Assembly (NCBI RefSeq): GCF_927798095.1
Contig: NZ_CAKMMF010000001.1
Coordinates: forward strand, 186,001-250,000
Direction: 5' to 3'
Source: Paenibacillus plantiphilus
GTDB lineage: Bacteria; Bacillota; Bacilli; Paenibacillales; Paenibacillaceae
DNA length: 64,000 nucleotides
Below, piece by piece: positions 1-8,422 of this stretch; position 1 is the first letter of the stretch; each line of letters starts with the position of its first letter. A program made the translations under genes and the position numbers. The notes beneath the pieces were generated by a model. The model was not told the DNA's origin and made no database searches. It worked only from the letters and a program-made list of their open reading frames with translations.

Positions 1-1476
1 CATTCCGAGCACCTGGTTGTTAATGATCGCAACCTTGACAGGAATGTTGTTAATGGAACAGATCGCAAGCTCCTGTGCGCACATCTGCATTCCGCCATCG
101 CCATTGATAGAAACGACGAGCCGGTCGGGATGAGCCATCTGAGCGCCGATTGCAGACGGGAATCCGAAGCCCATCGTGCCAAGGCCGCCGGATGTAATCC
201 ATGAGCGCGGCTTATTGAAGCGGTAGTACTGAGCGGCCCACATCTGATGCTGGCCAACGTCCGTCGTTACAATCGCGTCGCCTTTGGTTGTCTCGTGAAT
301 CATTTCGATAACCCATTGCGGCTTCAGCTCAACATCAGACGGAATATACTTAAGCGGTTTGTCCTGCTTCCATTCCGCGATCTGAGTACGCCATGCATCC
401 GCATTGCCTGCCCATTTGACATCCTTGTTCGCCTGCTGCAGAACCGTCTTGATATCGCCTACGATCGGAATATCGGTCGGCACGTTCTTGCCGATCTCAG
501 CCGGATCGATGTCGATATGGACGATCTTCGCGTTCGGCGCGAAGCCATTGAGCTTCATCGTTACCCGGTCGTCAAACCGCGCGCCGATATTAATGAGCAG
601 ATCCGATCCTTGAATCGCTTTGTTCGCTGTATAGGTTCCGTGCATGCCTGGCATGCCCATCCACAGATCCTCACCGCTCGGATATGCGCCAAGTCCAAGC
701 AGCGTCGTCGTAATCGGAATGCCCGATTTCGTAACGAACTCAAGCAGCTCCTCATGACCGCCGGAATAGACAACCCCGCCGCCGGCAAGAATGACCGGAC
801 GCTCCGCTTGCTCGATCGCTTTAATCATCTTGTCGACCTGCAGCTTGTTAGCTGTCACAGTCGGATTGTAGCCGCGAATGCTGACCTCAGTAACCGGCTT
901 GAACAATGTTTTCTGTGCCGATACATCCTTGGGAATATCGATAAGAACCGGACCCTTGCGGCCTGTATTGGCAATATAGAATGCTTCATGAATGATGCGC
1001 GGCAGATCCTCTACATCACGCACCAAGTAGCTGTGTTTGGTAATTGGCATGGTGATGCCCGTAATATCCGCTTCCTGAAAAGCATCCGTCCCAATAAAAT
1101 TCGTAGCGACGTTGCCGGTAATAACGACGAGCGGCACCGAATCCATATACGCGGTTGCGATTCCAGTCACAAGGTTTGTCGCTCCCGGACCCGACGTTGC
1201 AATACATACGCCGACTTTACCGCTTGCGCGCGCATAGCCGTCAGCCGCATGGATAGCGCCTTGCTCGTGGCGGGTCAACAGATGCTGGAAATCCGAGAAA
1301 CCGTGCATAGCGTCGTAGATGTACAATACGGCTCCACCTGGATAGCCGAAGACGCAGTCGACACCTTCCAACACCAAGCTGCGAAGCAGTATTTCCGAAC
1401 CGGTAATGACCTCAGGCTTGCTCAATTTTTCCATCAATTCTTCTTTTGACCTTAACGTTGCATTTTGCGCGACCAT
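1..1476 (-). CDS. ilvB: Acetolactate synthase large subunit (3' end outside window)
   Basis: Thiamine-diphosphate enzyme that condenses two pyruvates, or pyruvate and 2-ketobutyrate, in the first common step of branched-chain amino acid synthesis. The 492 visible codons give a typical AHAS N-terminus. It has a GYPGGAV segment near residue 45, the catalytic Glu in RHEQGA (about 71), SGPGATN at 95-101 and the ThDP-binding GDGG at about 459. Roughly 80 C-terminal residues lie beyond base 1. The ATG at 1476 is chosen because a strong GAGGAGG lies just upstream and no longer reading is supported. A T-box leader precedes it, so transcription should respond to an uncharged branched-chain tRNA. The small subunit ilvN would be expected next, outside the window. 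Identity is secure; ilvB versus a paralogue is by context. Confidence 0.96.
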   Translation of the reverse strand, partial: MVAQNATLRSKEELMEKLSKPEVITGSEILLRSLVLEGVDCVFGYPGGAVLYIYDAMHGFSDFQHLLTRHEQGAIHAADGYARASGKVGVCIATSGPGATNLVTGIATAYMDSVPLVVITGNVATNFIGTDAFQEADITGITMPITKHSYLVRDVEDLPRIIHEAFYIANTGRKGPVLIDIPKDVSAQKTLFKPVTEVSIRGYNPTVTANKLQVDKMIKAIEQAERPVILAGGGVVYSGGHEELLEFVTKSGIPITTTLLGLGAYPSGEDLWMGMPGMHGTYTANKAIQGSDLLINIGARFDDRVTMKLNGFAPNAKIVHIDIDPAEIGKNVPTDIPIVGDIKTVLQQANKDVKWAGNADAWRTQIAEWKQDKPLKYIPSDVELKPQWVIEMIHETTKGDAIVTTDVGQHQMWAAQYYRFNKPRSWITSGGLGTMGFGFPSAIGAQMAHPDRLVVSINGDGGMQMCAQELAICSINNIPVKVAIINNQVLGM

Positions 1477-1502
1477 CAAGTCGTCCTCCTCTCTAGAAAA
1501 AC

Positions 1503-1552
1503 AAAAAAACCTCTCGTCCCCTGACGCCAAGTGCGTCTAGAGGGACGAAAGG
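1503..1552 (-). terminator. T-box intrinsic terminator
   Basis: A stem of CCTTTCGTCCC against GGGGACGAGAGG is followed on the minus strand by seven Ts. It sits directly after the T-box core, whose bases can pair with the 5' arm as the antiterminator. Confidence 0.9.
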
Positions 1553-1845
1553 TTATCCTTTCGTGGTACCACCCAACTTTGTTATACGCCTCGCGGCATA
1601 TAACCTCAATAGGTAAGAACGGTGTGCACAATCGTTCATACCTTGGCACATTAACGTGTGCCTTACGATTTCCCCTAATACGGCCGTCCTCGCATTATGC
1701 GACGATGGTCTTTTCAAGGAAACAGCTCCGAGGTGAGCTCGTTGGAAAGGGATTTTGGCGACGGTTGCAGCTGATCCGTCCGCTCTCTGAGCAAAAGAGC
1801 CCTTAACACTTCGTCCTCATCACAGCAGATAACAATATTAGCTTA
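1503..1845 (-). ncRNA. T-box leader riboswitch of the ilv operon
   Basis: Read on the minus strand, the untranslated leader of ilvB contains the T-box core GGTGGTACCACG (1562-1573). A terminator stem with a T-run follows. About 200 nt upstream is a Stem I with an AGAGAGCG segment and a GAGCTCACCTCGGAGC loop region. Two CTC triplets (1735-1737 and 1730-1732) are candidate specifier codons for tRNA-Leu, which fits ilv operons. T-boxes bind uncharged tRNA and then favour the antiterminator. Which CTC is the specifier, and so the exact tRNA, is inferred. Confidence 0.92.
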
Positions 1846-1851
1846 AAGCTT

Positions 1852-1880
1852 ATTATATGCTTCACTATCCCGTTCGTCAA
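1852..1880 (-). promoter_or_regulatory. SigA promoter of the ilv leader
   Basis: On the minus strand, TTGACG (1875-1880), a 17-nt spacer and TATAAT (1852-1857) lie just upstream of the T-box RNA. Confidence 0.8.
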
Positions 1881-2021
1881 GTTCTAGCTTATGTATCCTT
1901 GCAAAAAGTTATCCGTGTGAAATCCCCTCCGCTGTGGCGCACCTTAAAAGCACAACATACAATATAGAATCGTTATGCCAGCCTTTGTCAGTCAAGGTTT
2001 CAGCAATAAACTGGAGACAGG

Positions 2022-2486
2022 ATGATGGTATTGATTAGACTCCGACGTCCACGAACCGATGATGCCGAGATTATCCATCTCATCAAGACGGAGCTCATTC
2101 CGCTTTCACACACGGCGCACCCGCGCGATGCGTCGGTAATCCGGGAGCTGCCCAAGAGGCTGCGTCGCGGCATCACCTTTGTCGCATCGCGAACAAAGAC
2201 GAGCAAGCCCCGAGGTTTTGTACACCTTATGACCGCAGGTGATATACTCCTCTTCGACATGCTCGCCGTTCACCCAAAGCATCGCGGAAAGCAAGTCGGC
2301 ACAATGCTGATGGCACAAGGGGAAGCTTACGGTCGTACACAAGGGTGCAGCATAGCGCGATTATTCGTAGACGATATCAACCCCCGCGCGTCCCGACTGT
2401 ACGCCCGCATCGGTTATGAGGCCATCCGCCACTATCCGGAGCTGCGGCTCTATGAGATGACCAAAACATTGAAGCTCCCCTTCTGA
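2022..2486 (+). CDS. GNAT family N-acetyltransferase
   Basis: A 154-residue single-domain acetyltransferase. The acetyl-CoA pyrophosphate loop is RGKQVG at residues 88-93, after the beta-strand FDMLAVHP. The C-terminal part (LYARIGYEAI) is the usual GNAT beta6-beta7 region. The substrate cannot be read from the sequence. A GGAG lies 5 bases before the first ATG and 8 before the second, so either Met could start. It stands alone, divergent from the ilv leader. Confidence 0.85.
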   Translation: MMVLIRLRRPRTDDAEIIHLIKTELIPLSHTAHPRDASVIRELPKRLRRGITFVASRTKTSKPRGFVHLMTAGDILLFDMLAVHPKHRGKQVGTMLMAQGEAYGRTQGCSIARLFVDDINPRASRLYARIGYEAIRHYPELRLYEMTKTLKLPF

Positions 2487-2541
2487 ACACAGCCGCAAGC
2501 AATCCTTCACTGTGCAAACATCCCGTCCAGTCTACTTAACC

Positions 2542-2943
2542 TCAGTAGAAGTTGTTATACCCGCCGCCATAAGGCTGCTGCTGCTGACAGCAACCGCCAT
2601 CAAAGCCGCCGTATGGACCATATGCTCCGGGGCCTCCTGCTCCAGGACCATATGGTACAGGGCCAGGGCAGCAGCCTCCGCCTCCGAAGCCGCCGCCAAA
2701 ACCACCTCCAAAACCACCGCCGAATGCAAATGGCAGCGTGCCTATAGCAAGCAAATCGAACAATACAAGCGGCAAAATCGCCTTTGTTTTGACCGTCTTG
2801 CCTTTATCCCTGCCTACCGGCTGCAAAAAAAGCTTGTTCTGATGAGCGCGAACGAGCTTCCCTGTCGCAATCGAACCGTCCTTGCGAACCGCATAGATCG
2901 TCTTTCCGACAAGTTTGCGCACTTGCTCTTTGGATACGCGCAT
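2542..2943 (-). CDS. Gly/Cys-rich small protein of unknown function
   Basis: A 133-residue protein in two parts. Residues 1-65 are basic and beta-like (KLVGKTIYAVRKDGSIATGK, LFLQPVG). A hydrophobic stretch LPLVLFDLLAIG follows. The tail has GGGF units repeated three to four times, then GGCCPGP, poly-Pro/Gly/Tyr, GGCCQQQQ and a GGGYNNFY end. AAGGAGG lies 7 bases before the ATG. Similar Gly/Tyr/Cys-rich tails occur in spore-coat or surface proteins, but I do not recognise the family and assign no function. It is monocistronic, convergent with the GNAT. Confidence 0.75.
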   Translation of the reverse strand: MRVSKEQVRKLVGKTIYAVRKDGSIATGKLVRAHQNKLFLQPVGRDKGKTVKTKAILPLVLFDLLAIGTLPFAFGGGFGGGFGGGFGGGGCCPGPVPYGPGAGGPGAYGPYGGFDGGCCQQQQPYGGGYNNFY

Positions 2944-3108
2944 GCGTATTCCCTCCTTATCCCGTTGTCCTATACCTTATGCCGCATCGATTCCTTTCGA
3001 CTGTATCTATGTCCATGTCCCAAGAAAGATCAAGCAATGGCTTCCTTCGCTGCCCAAAGATAAACTCCTATATGATCTATTAATTAAAAAAATTTCATAA
3101 TTTTTGCA

Positions 3109-3137
3109 TTTAACCCAATCCATCCTCCCTTTATAAT
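3109..3137 (+). promoter_or_regulatory. Candidate SigA promoter of the lipase gene
   Basis: TTTAAC (3109-3114), a 17-nt spacer and a consensus TATAAT (3132-3137) lie 34 bases before the lipase start codon. The -35 is weak. Confidence 0.4.
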
Positions 3138-3170
3138 GAGACTGAACTTACCTAATAAAGGAGGAGAATT

Positions 3171-4751
3171 ATGTTAAAGAAAGGCTCGTCATTGTTAGTA
3201 GCTCTTATTCTTGCTCTAACTGTACTCGTTGTACCCGCGCAGGCCGGCGGAGCGCTGAACCCCAATACCGGCGGTGTGCCGGGCTCCTGGTCGCCAGGGA
3301 GCAATCCAGCCGTCATCGATCCCGGCAAGCCCGCACTTCTTTTCGTCCACGGCTTGAACGGCAGCGCCGGCAGCTGGTATGACAACAATGACATGTATCA
3401 GCTCGCGCTCAATAATGGCTACCAGACTGCATTCATTAATCTGCATGACATTACAGGAACCTCCCAGAGCATGTGGGACAACGGACAGCTGCTGGCAGCC
3501 AAGATTAAGGAAATCAGTGAATACTTCGGCAAAAAGCTAGTGATCGTCGCCCACAGCAAAGGCGGCGTGGACACGCAAACCGCACTCGTTCATTACAATG
3601 CCTATCCCTATGTGTCCAATGTCATCACACTCGGCAGTCCGCATCACGGCTCCCAACTGGCTGATCTCGCTTACAGCAGCTGGGCCAGCTGGCTCTCCAG
3701 CCTTCTCGGCGCACAGAATCCTGGTACATACTCCATGCAAACCTCCTATATGGCTTATTATCGTTCCATCACGAACAACCACGCCAATGTCAGCAAGAAC
3801 AAATTCTACACCTTCGCCGGAAAGGACTGGAACTCCGGAAGCACGGCCCATTTCTTCGGCGGCTTGTATTTGTCCAGCTACGGCGCAAACGATGGCGTAG
3901 TGACCGTCAACAATGCGCATCTGCCGACCGGCACGATGGTCAAGATCGGCAATTGGAACCATAGCAGCGTGAAGAACGGCTCCAATCTGTTCAACCTGAT
4001 CAAGCCGTATCTTATGCTTCAAACGGCGAAGGCCGCTGGCAGCCTTGTGGAGATCGCCTCCGCGAAGGAGAAGAAAAAGGAACATTCGCAGCAGGAAGAG
4101 CAGGAAAGCCAAGCCTTTATTCGCGGCGGTCAGCTTAGTGGGCAGGCTGAGGAAGCATTTACAGTAGAGAATGATGTGGCTTCCATTGTGATCGATTGGA
4201 TCAGCGACAAGCCGCTCGACTCGCTTGAGCTCATAGGTCCGGACGGCTCCATTCAGAAGACTCAGGTATCTCCAATCGCTGACGAGGGCGTATTCAGCGG
4301 CGCTTGGCATCACACCGCGACAATCGCCAAACCAAAAGCGGGGGAATGGAAGGCTGCGGCAGCGAGCGCTCAATCAAGCGGTTATTTGCTCACCGTCACT
4401 TATAATACGAAGGGCAAAAATAAAGTGAAGCTTCACAAGGAGCAGGGCAACAAAAAGCTGAAGGTGAAGACAGACGGATTGAAGGCAGATAAAACGAAGG
4501 TGTCCTACAGCATCGACTTTATTAGTAAAGATGCAGGCAAGACACATGGAAAGCAGGGAACGAAACGCATTAAGCAGCAGGAGCAGCAGCTGTCTGCGGC
4601 AGACGAGCTAACGATCTCCACCTCGGAAGGAAGCGGCGTATACAATGTAACCGCTGAGATAGAGGGCGAAACAACAGAGGGATACAAGTACACGCGAACA
4701 ATCGTGAAATCCGTCTTTGTCGATGAGCAGGGAAATACGTATACGCCATAG
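3171..4751 (+). CDS. Secreted alpha/beta-hydrolase lipase with C-terminal accessory domain
   Basis: A 526-residue exported esterase/lipase. A signal peptide (KK, then LLVALILALTVLVV, then PAQA) ends near residue 25. The alpha/beta-hydrolase core spans about 50-280. It has the oxyanion HG in FVHGLNG (60-61), nucleophile Ser129 in AHSKGG (the Ala-x-Ser-x-Gly form of Bacillus lipases), Asp241 in ANDG and His264 in NWNHSS. The remaining 240 residues hold a charged Lys/Glu/Gln linker (about 292-310) and beta-rich segments ending SVFVDEQGN. This tail resembles accessory domains of large Bacillus/Paenibacillus lipases, but I cannot name it. A strong AGGAGG precedes the ATG. Substrate chain length cannot be inferred. 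Confidence 0.88.
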   Translation: MLKKGSSLLVALILALTVLVVPAQAGGALNPNTGGVPGSWSPGSNPAVIDPGKPALLFVHGLNGSAGSWYDNNDMYQLALNNGYQTAFINLHDITGTSQSMWDNGQLLAAKIKEISEYFGKKLVIVAHSKGGVDTQTALVHYNAYPYVSNVITLGSPHHGSQLADLAYSSWASWLSSLLGAQNPGTYSMQTSYMAYYRSITNNHANVSKNKFYTFAGKDWNSGSTAHFFGGLYLSSYGANDGVVTVNNAHLPTGTMVKIGNWNHSSVKNGSNLFNLIKPYLMLQTAKAAGSLVEIASAKEKKKEHSQQEEQESQAFIRGGQLSGQAEEAFTVENDVASIVIDWISDKPLDSLELIGPDGSIQKTQVSPIADEGVFSGAWHHTATIAKPKAGEWKAAAASAQSSGYLLTVTYNTKGKNKVKLHKEQGNKKLKVKTDGLKADKTKVSYSIDFISKDAGKTHGKQGTKRIKQQEQQLSAADELTISTSEGSGVYNVTAEIEGETTEGYKYTRTIVKSVFVDEQGNTYTP

Positions 4752-4774
4752 CAGAAGTATGATGGACCCGCATG

Positions 4775-4950
4775 TATACCCAGCATTCACAAGAAAAGCG
4801 GAAGCATGACTGGCACGCATACTCAGCATTCGCAATAAAAGCGGTAAGCATGACTGGCACACATACTCAGCATTCGCAATAAAGCGGTAAGCATGACTGG
4901 CACGCATACTCAGCATTCGCGATAAAAGCGGTAAGCATGACTGGCACGCT
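4775..4950. repeat. Four tandem copies of a 43-45 bp unit
   Basis: Four near-identical copies share the core CAGCATTCGCAATAAAAGCG followed by GTAAGCATGACTGGCACGC. They lie between the lipase stop and the rplT terminator. Copies differ by one to four bases, and copy 1 is the most diverged. No promoter or gene is seen in them. Confidence 0.85.
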
Positions 4951-4969
4951 ATATACGGAATTCTTAAGA

Positions 4970-4998
4970 AAACGCCGTCCCAGTAGGGACGGCGTTAT
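4970..4998 (-). terminator. Terminator of infC-rpmI-rplT
   Basis: AACGCCGTCCC pairs with GGGACGGCGTT and is followed on the minus strand by TTTTC. It may also stop plus-strand transcripts from the lipase gene. Confidence 0.85.
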
Positions 4999-5032
4999 TC
5001 ATTGTATCTTAAACGCAAATCTTAATCACAAG

Positions 5033-5392
5033 CTATGCGTTTACTTTTTCTTTGGCGATGCCTGCAAGCGAGTTGAATGCATTGATGTCGTTGACAGCAA
5101 GGTCAGCGAGCATTTTGCGGTTCACTTCAACGCCAGCTTGCTTCAAGCCGAACATGAATTTGCTGTAGGACAAGCCGTTTTGGCGAGCAGCAGCATTGAT
5201 ACGAACGATCCACAGTCTGCGGAAATCACGTTTCCGTTGACGGCGGTCACGGTAAGCGTACAGCAGTGATTTCATCACTTGCTCTTTTGCTGTTTTAAAT
5301 AAGCGGTGCTTGGAACCGAAATAACCTTTTGCAAGCTTCAATATTCTTTTACGACGACGTGCGCGGACGAATCCGCCTTTAACTCTTGCCAT
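5033..5392 (-). CDS. rplT: 50S ribosomal protein L20
   Basis: 119 residues, the normal L20 length, opening [19 protein letters not shown] with the conserved basic tail that threads into 23S rRNA. The globular part holds the family's [12 protein letters not shown] and [11 protein letters not shown] blocks. L20 is an early assembly protein and, in Firmicutes, the autoregulator of this operon. It is last in infC-rpmI-rplT, 50 bp after rpmI, and is followed by a strong terminator. Confidence 0.98.
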   Translation of the reverse strand: MARVKGGFVRARRRKRILKLAKGYFGSKHRLFKTAKEQVMKSLLYAYRDRRQRKRDFRRLWIVRINAAARQNGLSYSKFMFGLKQAGVEVNRKMLADLAVNDINAFNSLAGIAKEKVNA

Positions 5393-5442
5393 GAGTAGAA
5401 ACCTCCCGAATGTTGTTTATTGCTATAAGATCCGATGACGGA

Positions 5443-5643
5443 TTACTTCAAGTTGGACAGACCTTGCTTCAAGCGACGAACGTCGCCCGCAGCCATGATC
5501 GGCTGAGTAGCCAATACGCGCTTCTGACGAGCCGACTTACCGGAAAGCAAGTGATTTTTGTAAGCTTTGTAACGCATCACTTTACCAGTACCGGTAATTT
5601 TGAAGCGACCTTTCAGACTGCTGTGTGTTTTCATTTTAGGCAT
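5443..5643 (-). CDS. rpmI: 50S ribosomal protein L35
   Basis: 66 residues with the L35 signature MPKMKTHSSLKGRFKITGTG and a Lys/Arg-rich remainder (KNHLLSGKSARQKR). It is the middle gene of infC-rpmI-rplT, 28 bp after infC, with an AGGAGG a few bases before its ATG. A structural protein of the large ribosomal subunit. Confidence 0.98.
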   Translation of the reverse strand: MPKMKTHSSLKGRFKITGTGKVMRYKAYKNHLLSGKSARQKRVLATQPIMAAGDVRRLKQGLSNLK

Positions 5644-5671
5644 TTGGTGTTCCTCCTTAAGGAAATAATCG

Positions 5672-6184
5672 TTAGTTGTTTTTAGGAGCCAGAATCATAA
5701 TCATGCTTCGGCCTTCAAGCTTAGGCACACGTTCCATGACGCATAATTCTGCAACTTCCTTCGCAAGCCGGTCGAGAATCCGTTGACCAACAGAGGCATG
5801 TGTAATTTCACGACCGCGGAAGCGGACCGAGCATTTCACTTTATCGCCTTCGTTCAGGAACTTCACGACATTGCGGAATTTCGTCTGGTAGTCATTCTCA
5901 TCAATATTGGCACGGAACCAAACTTCCTTGATGTCAACGATCTTCTGGTTCTTTCTTGCTTCTTTCTCTTTCTTCTGCTGCTCATAACGGAATTTGCCAT
6001 AATCCATGATGCGGCATACAGGCGGTTTCGCCGTAGGCGCAATATTGACCAAGTCCATATTCAAATCCACAGCCATCTGGAGCGCTTCACGCAACAATTT
6101 GATTCCGACTTGTTCGCCCTCAGCACCTACAACCCGCACTTCTCTGGCTCGAATCTCATCGTTGATTTGATGTTCTCTGCTAAT
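5672..6184 (-). CDS. infC: Translation initiation factor IF-3 with AUU start
   Basis: IF-3 binds the 30S subunit, blocks premature subunit joining and checks the start codon. The frame is open to an ATG at 6352, but IF-3 homology begins only at ISREHQINDEIRAREVR. A GGAGGTGG lies just upstream of an ATT codon at 6182-6184. Starting there gives 170 residues, the usual IF-3 length. AUU initiation is the known basis of infC autocontrol. The N-domain (about 1-75) and C-domain (about 85-170, with RFRGREITH) are complete. It is first in the operon and preceded by an attenuator. Confidence 0.96.
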   Translation of the reverse strand: MSREHQINDEIRAREVRVVGAEGEQVGIKLLREALQMAVDLNMDLVNIAPTAKPPVCRIMDYGKFRYEQQKKEKEARKNQKIVDIKEVWFRANIDENDYQTKFRNVVKFLNEGDKVKCSVRFRGREITHASVGQRILDRLAKEVAELCVMERVPKLEGRSMIMILAPKNN

Positions 6185-6233
6185 AACTCGCCACCTCCGT
6201 AAATTGTCCCCTTTAATGGCGCCATTTGGCGCA

Positions 6234-6266
6234 AATAAAAAATGCGAGTCCGCACGGACCCGCATT
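6234..6266 (-). promoter_or_regulatory. L20-type leader attenuator upstream of infC
   Basis: On the minus strand, ATGCGGGTCCGTGCGGACTC followed by GCAT forms a GC-rich stem with six Ts, ending about 40 nt before the infC ribosome binding site. A terminator in the untranslated leader of infC-rpmI-rplT matches the Firmicutes L20 leader, where L20 binding promotes termination. The L20-binding fold itself was not modelled. Confidence 0.7.
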
Positions 6267-6423
6267 CCATTAACCAAGATTGTCGGCATTTCAATCATCG
6301 CATTACATGCAATGCTGCCATTTCCAATCATCGATCGCGAACCAGCCGACATGCGCCAGACAGGTGAGAAGCGGGTGCTTCTGCTTGTGCGTTATAAACT
6401 CATGTGTAAGTGTTACCGACATA

Positions 6424-6452
6424 CTTTATCACATGAGCAAATCTCTTGTCAA
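6424..6452 (-). promoter_or_regulatory. Candidate promoter of the infC operon
   Basis: A consensus TTGACA (6447-6452 on the minus strand) is followed after 16-17 nt by GATAAAG, a weak -10. This leaves a leader of about 230 nt containing the attenuator. Confidence 0.5.
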
Positions 6453-6479
6453 TCTATTTGTTGCAATTTCATGCAAACA

Positions 6480-7724
6480 CTACACTTGCTTGCTTTGCAC
6501 TTCTTCAAGCCGGATCACACGCGTATGCTGCGTATGGCTCCACTGCTTGTTGTTCTGTGTGAAGAAAGCATAGAACGTAATTGGCAGCCATGAGAGCTGG
6601 AAGATGATCATCGAGAACAGGTGCGCATACATTTTGCGCGATTTGATGCCTTCAAGAATCATAACAAGCGGGAACATGACTAGCGTCAATGAAATCACGA
6701 TGCCTGCAATCCACCAAGGCATGTAATAATAGATCGAGGTGAAGACATTGTCCGCCGGGATCAGATTATCCAGCCACAGCATTGCAGTTACGACAAAACC
6801 AAGGAATGTATTGTACACGGAAGCTGAATAAATGGCCGCATCAAACTTCACGAAGCTGCGATCTTTAATACTTGCCCACAGCAGCGGGAAGAAGTACTGG
6901 CGGGCCACTGTAAAGTGTCCCTGCATCCAGCGCAACCGTTGACGCGCAGACGCCTTGAACGTTAGCGGCTTCTCGTCATACACCTTTGCTTCGTAGTTCA
7001 GTACGGGATGAATGCCCCGTTTGATACAGCGCATTGAGAACTCAAGGTCCTCAACCAGGCTTGTAGCGCCCCAGCCCATTTCTTTCATCAGATTCGTCTC
7101 GAAGCACATTCCTGTACCGCCGAGGAAATTGGCCATCTTCAGATTTTTACGGGAAAGCTGCCACAGACGGTTGCAATACCAGTAGGTAATGCCGTAGGAA
7201 GCGGTAACCCAGGAATCTTCCGGGTTCTTCGTATCCAGGTAAGCTTGAATAACTTGATGTCCATCGCACAGATCGTTGTTCATATGGTTCAGGAAATCCG
7301 TATTGACCAGATTGTCGGCGTCGAACATAACGATTGCGTCATATTGGCGAGGCATGGCCCATAATTCCTTGAGCATCCACTCGATTGCGTGGCCTTTGCC
7401 CCTCAGCTGCTGATTGTGACGCTCGCATGCGTTAACCCCGTAACTCCGGGCGATCTCCGCCGTACCGTCCGTGCAGTTATCGCAAATAACAAATATGTCA
7501 TAAAGTTCTTTCGGATAGTCGAGGTTCTTTAAGTTATCGATCAGCGCGCCAACCACTTTTTCTTCATTGTGCGCAGCGACAAGAACGGCAAATGACTTCT
7601 GTGGCTTGTGCTTCAGTTCCTTGCGTTTTCTAATAATTCCAAACAGGGAGATGCTGAACTGGTAAACGCCGACGAACGCCAGAAATACTTGAAACATAAT
7701 AATAAGGATGTTAACCATACGCAA
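6480..7724 (-). CDS. Membrane-bound family 2 glycosyltransferase (IcaA/processive type)
   Basis: A 414-residue processive-type GT2. A transmembrane helix spans about 5-30. The cytosolic GT-A domain has MFDADN (Asp135/Asp137, nucleotide-sugar and metal), VEDLE (225-226, acceptor base) and QRLRW (262-266, the Q-x-x-R-W motif of polysaccharide synthases). About three C-terminal helices lie after residue 290. It resembles poly-GlcNAc and hyaluronan-type synthases, but the sugar cannot be assigned. The TTG start lies 6 bases after GGGGG; an ATG two codons later is an alternative. It stands alone with no export or deacetylase partners, unlike ica/pga operons. Confidence 0.85.
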   Translation of the reverse strand: MRMVNILIIMFQVFLAFVGVYQFSISLFGIIRKRKELKHKPQKSFAVLVAAHNEEKVVGALIDNLKNLDYPKELYDIFVICDNCTDGTAEIARSYGVNACERHNQQLRGKGHAIEWMLKELWAMPRQYDAIVMFDADNLVNTDFLNHMNNDLCDGHQVIQAYLDTKNPEDSWVTASYGITYWYCNRLWQLSRKNLKMANFLGGTGMCFETNLMKEMGWGATSLVEDLEFSMRCIKRGIHPVLNYEAKVYDEKPLTFKASARQRLRWMQGHFTVARQYFFPLLWASIKDRSFVKFDAAIYSASVYNTFLGFVVTAMLWLDNLIPADNVFTSIYYYMPWWIAGIVISLTLVMFPLVMILEGIKSRKMYAHLFSMIIFQLSWLPITFYAFFTQNNKQWSHTQHTRVIRLEEVQSKQV

Positions 7725-8064
7725 TTACTGCCCCCTTGAGACCCCATTTTTCATATTCTCTACTATTTATTTGAATCGTTATGAATTCCAGTGCTCATCT
7801 GTTTGTATACACTGCAACCATATTGATTTTCCACACTTTAAGCCATTTTGTCAAAAGCCCAAAAGATCATAGATAGGCAGGAAAGCGTTAAAAACAGCGT
7901 GCTTGACGCAAAAGCAGCTTTGAAACATAGTTTTTCCATCGTTTCGCTCTCATTTTCACCCATTTACGAAAAAATAACGTTATAACATCAATAACGATAT
8001 GGAACAACGAAAAGTTTCACTCTTCTTGCCTGGCGCTGTGACGGTTTCGTGAAGGTGAATGCGC
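7725..8064. other. Non-coding stretch, no recognised feature
   Basis: An AT-rich stretch upstream of the GT2 gene. No convincing ORF, terminator or repeat is seen; it presumably holds the GT2 promoter. Confidence 0.5.
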
Positions 8065-8268
8065 TTAACGCCGCCCTAACGGATGAAAACCATATCTCTC
8101 TAACATCTTAACCATCCAATGGCGATTGTAAAACGGCAAATATCGGGCAAGTGGCGTTGCGCCCTGCAATGAGGTGAGTTCACTGCTCACGAGAACGACA
8201 TAAGCCGCGCCAATCGCCATGGCAAACAGCCCCTCTCCTGCCCGCTGCGCCCGAAGACCCTTTTTCAA
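8065..8268 (-). CDS. Possible small membrane-associated protein
   Basis: A 67-codon frame from a TTG, or 51 codons from an internal ATG preceded by AGGAGAGGGG. It contains a hydrophobic run (MAIGAAYVVLVSS) and a basic C-terminus (YGFHPLGRR). I recognise no family. It lies in an otherwise gene-free region between two minus/plus transcription units. It is listed because the internal ATG has a plausible ribosome binding site, but it may be chance. Confidence 0.3.
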   Translation of the reverse strand: MKKGLRAQRAGEGLFAMAIGAAYVVLVSSELTSLQGATPLARYLPFYNRHWMVKMLERYGFHPLGRR

Positions 8269-8422
8269 AACAGGTGGAAGGAATTATTCACATACCATTC
8301 GTATACCGTTGACATGGCGAGAACAAAGAGCCTCTACAATGAAAGATATAACTTTGAGAAGGTCGCTTATAACTTCTGGATAAAAAAAGACAGGTGAATG
8401 ATTGTAATAAGGGGGCACAAAT

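Noticed and set aside
247-1449. A 400-codon plus-strand frame across the ilvB region
   Set aside because: It is antisense to acetolactate synthase, whose protein motifs are unmistakable on the minus strand. The plus frame has no ribosome binding site or domain.
3537-4373. A 278-codon minus-strand frame inside the lipase gene
   Set aside because: It lies antisense to a gene with signal peptide, catalytic triad and strong ribosome binding site; no features of its own.
8303-8340. TTGACA and TACAAT as a promoter for the PAP2 gene
   Set aside because: The two hexamers are 20 bp apart, too far for a normal SigA promoter, so it was not listed as a feature.
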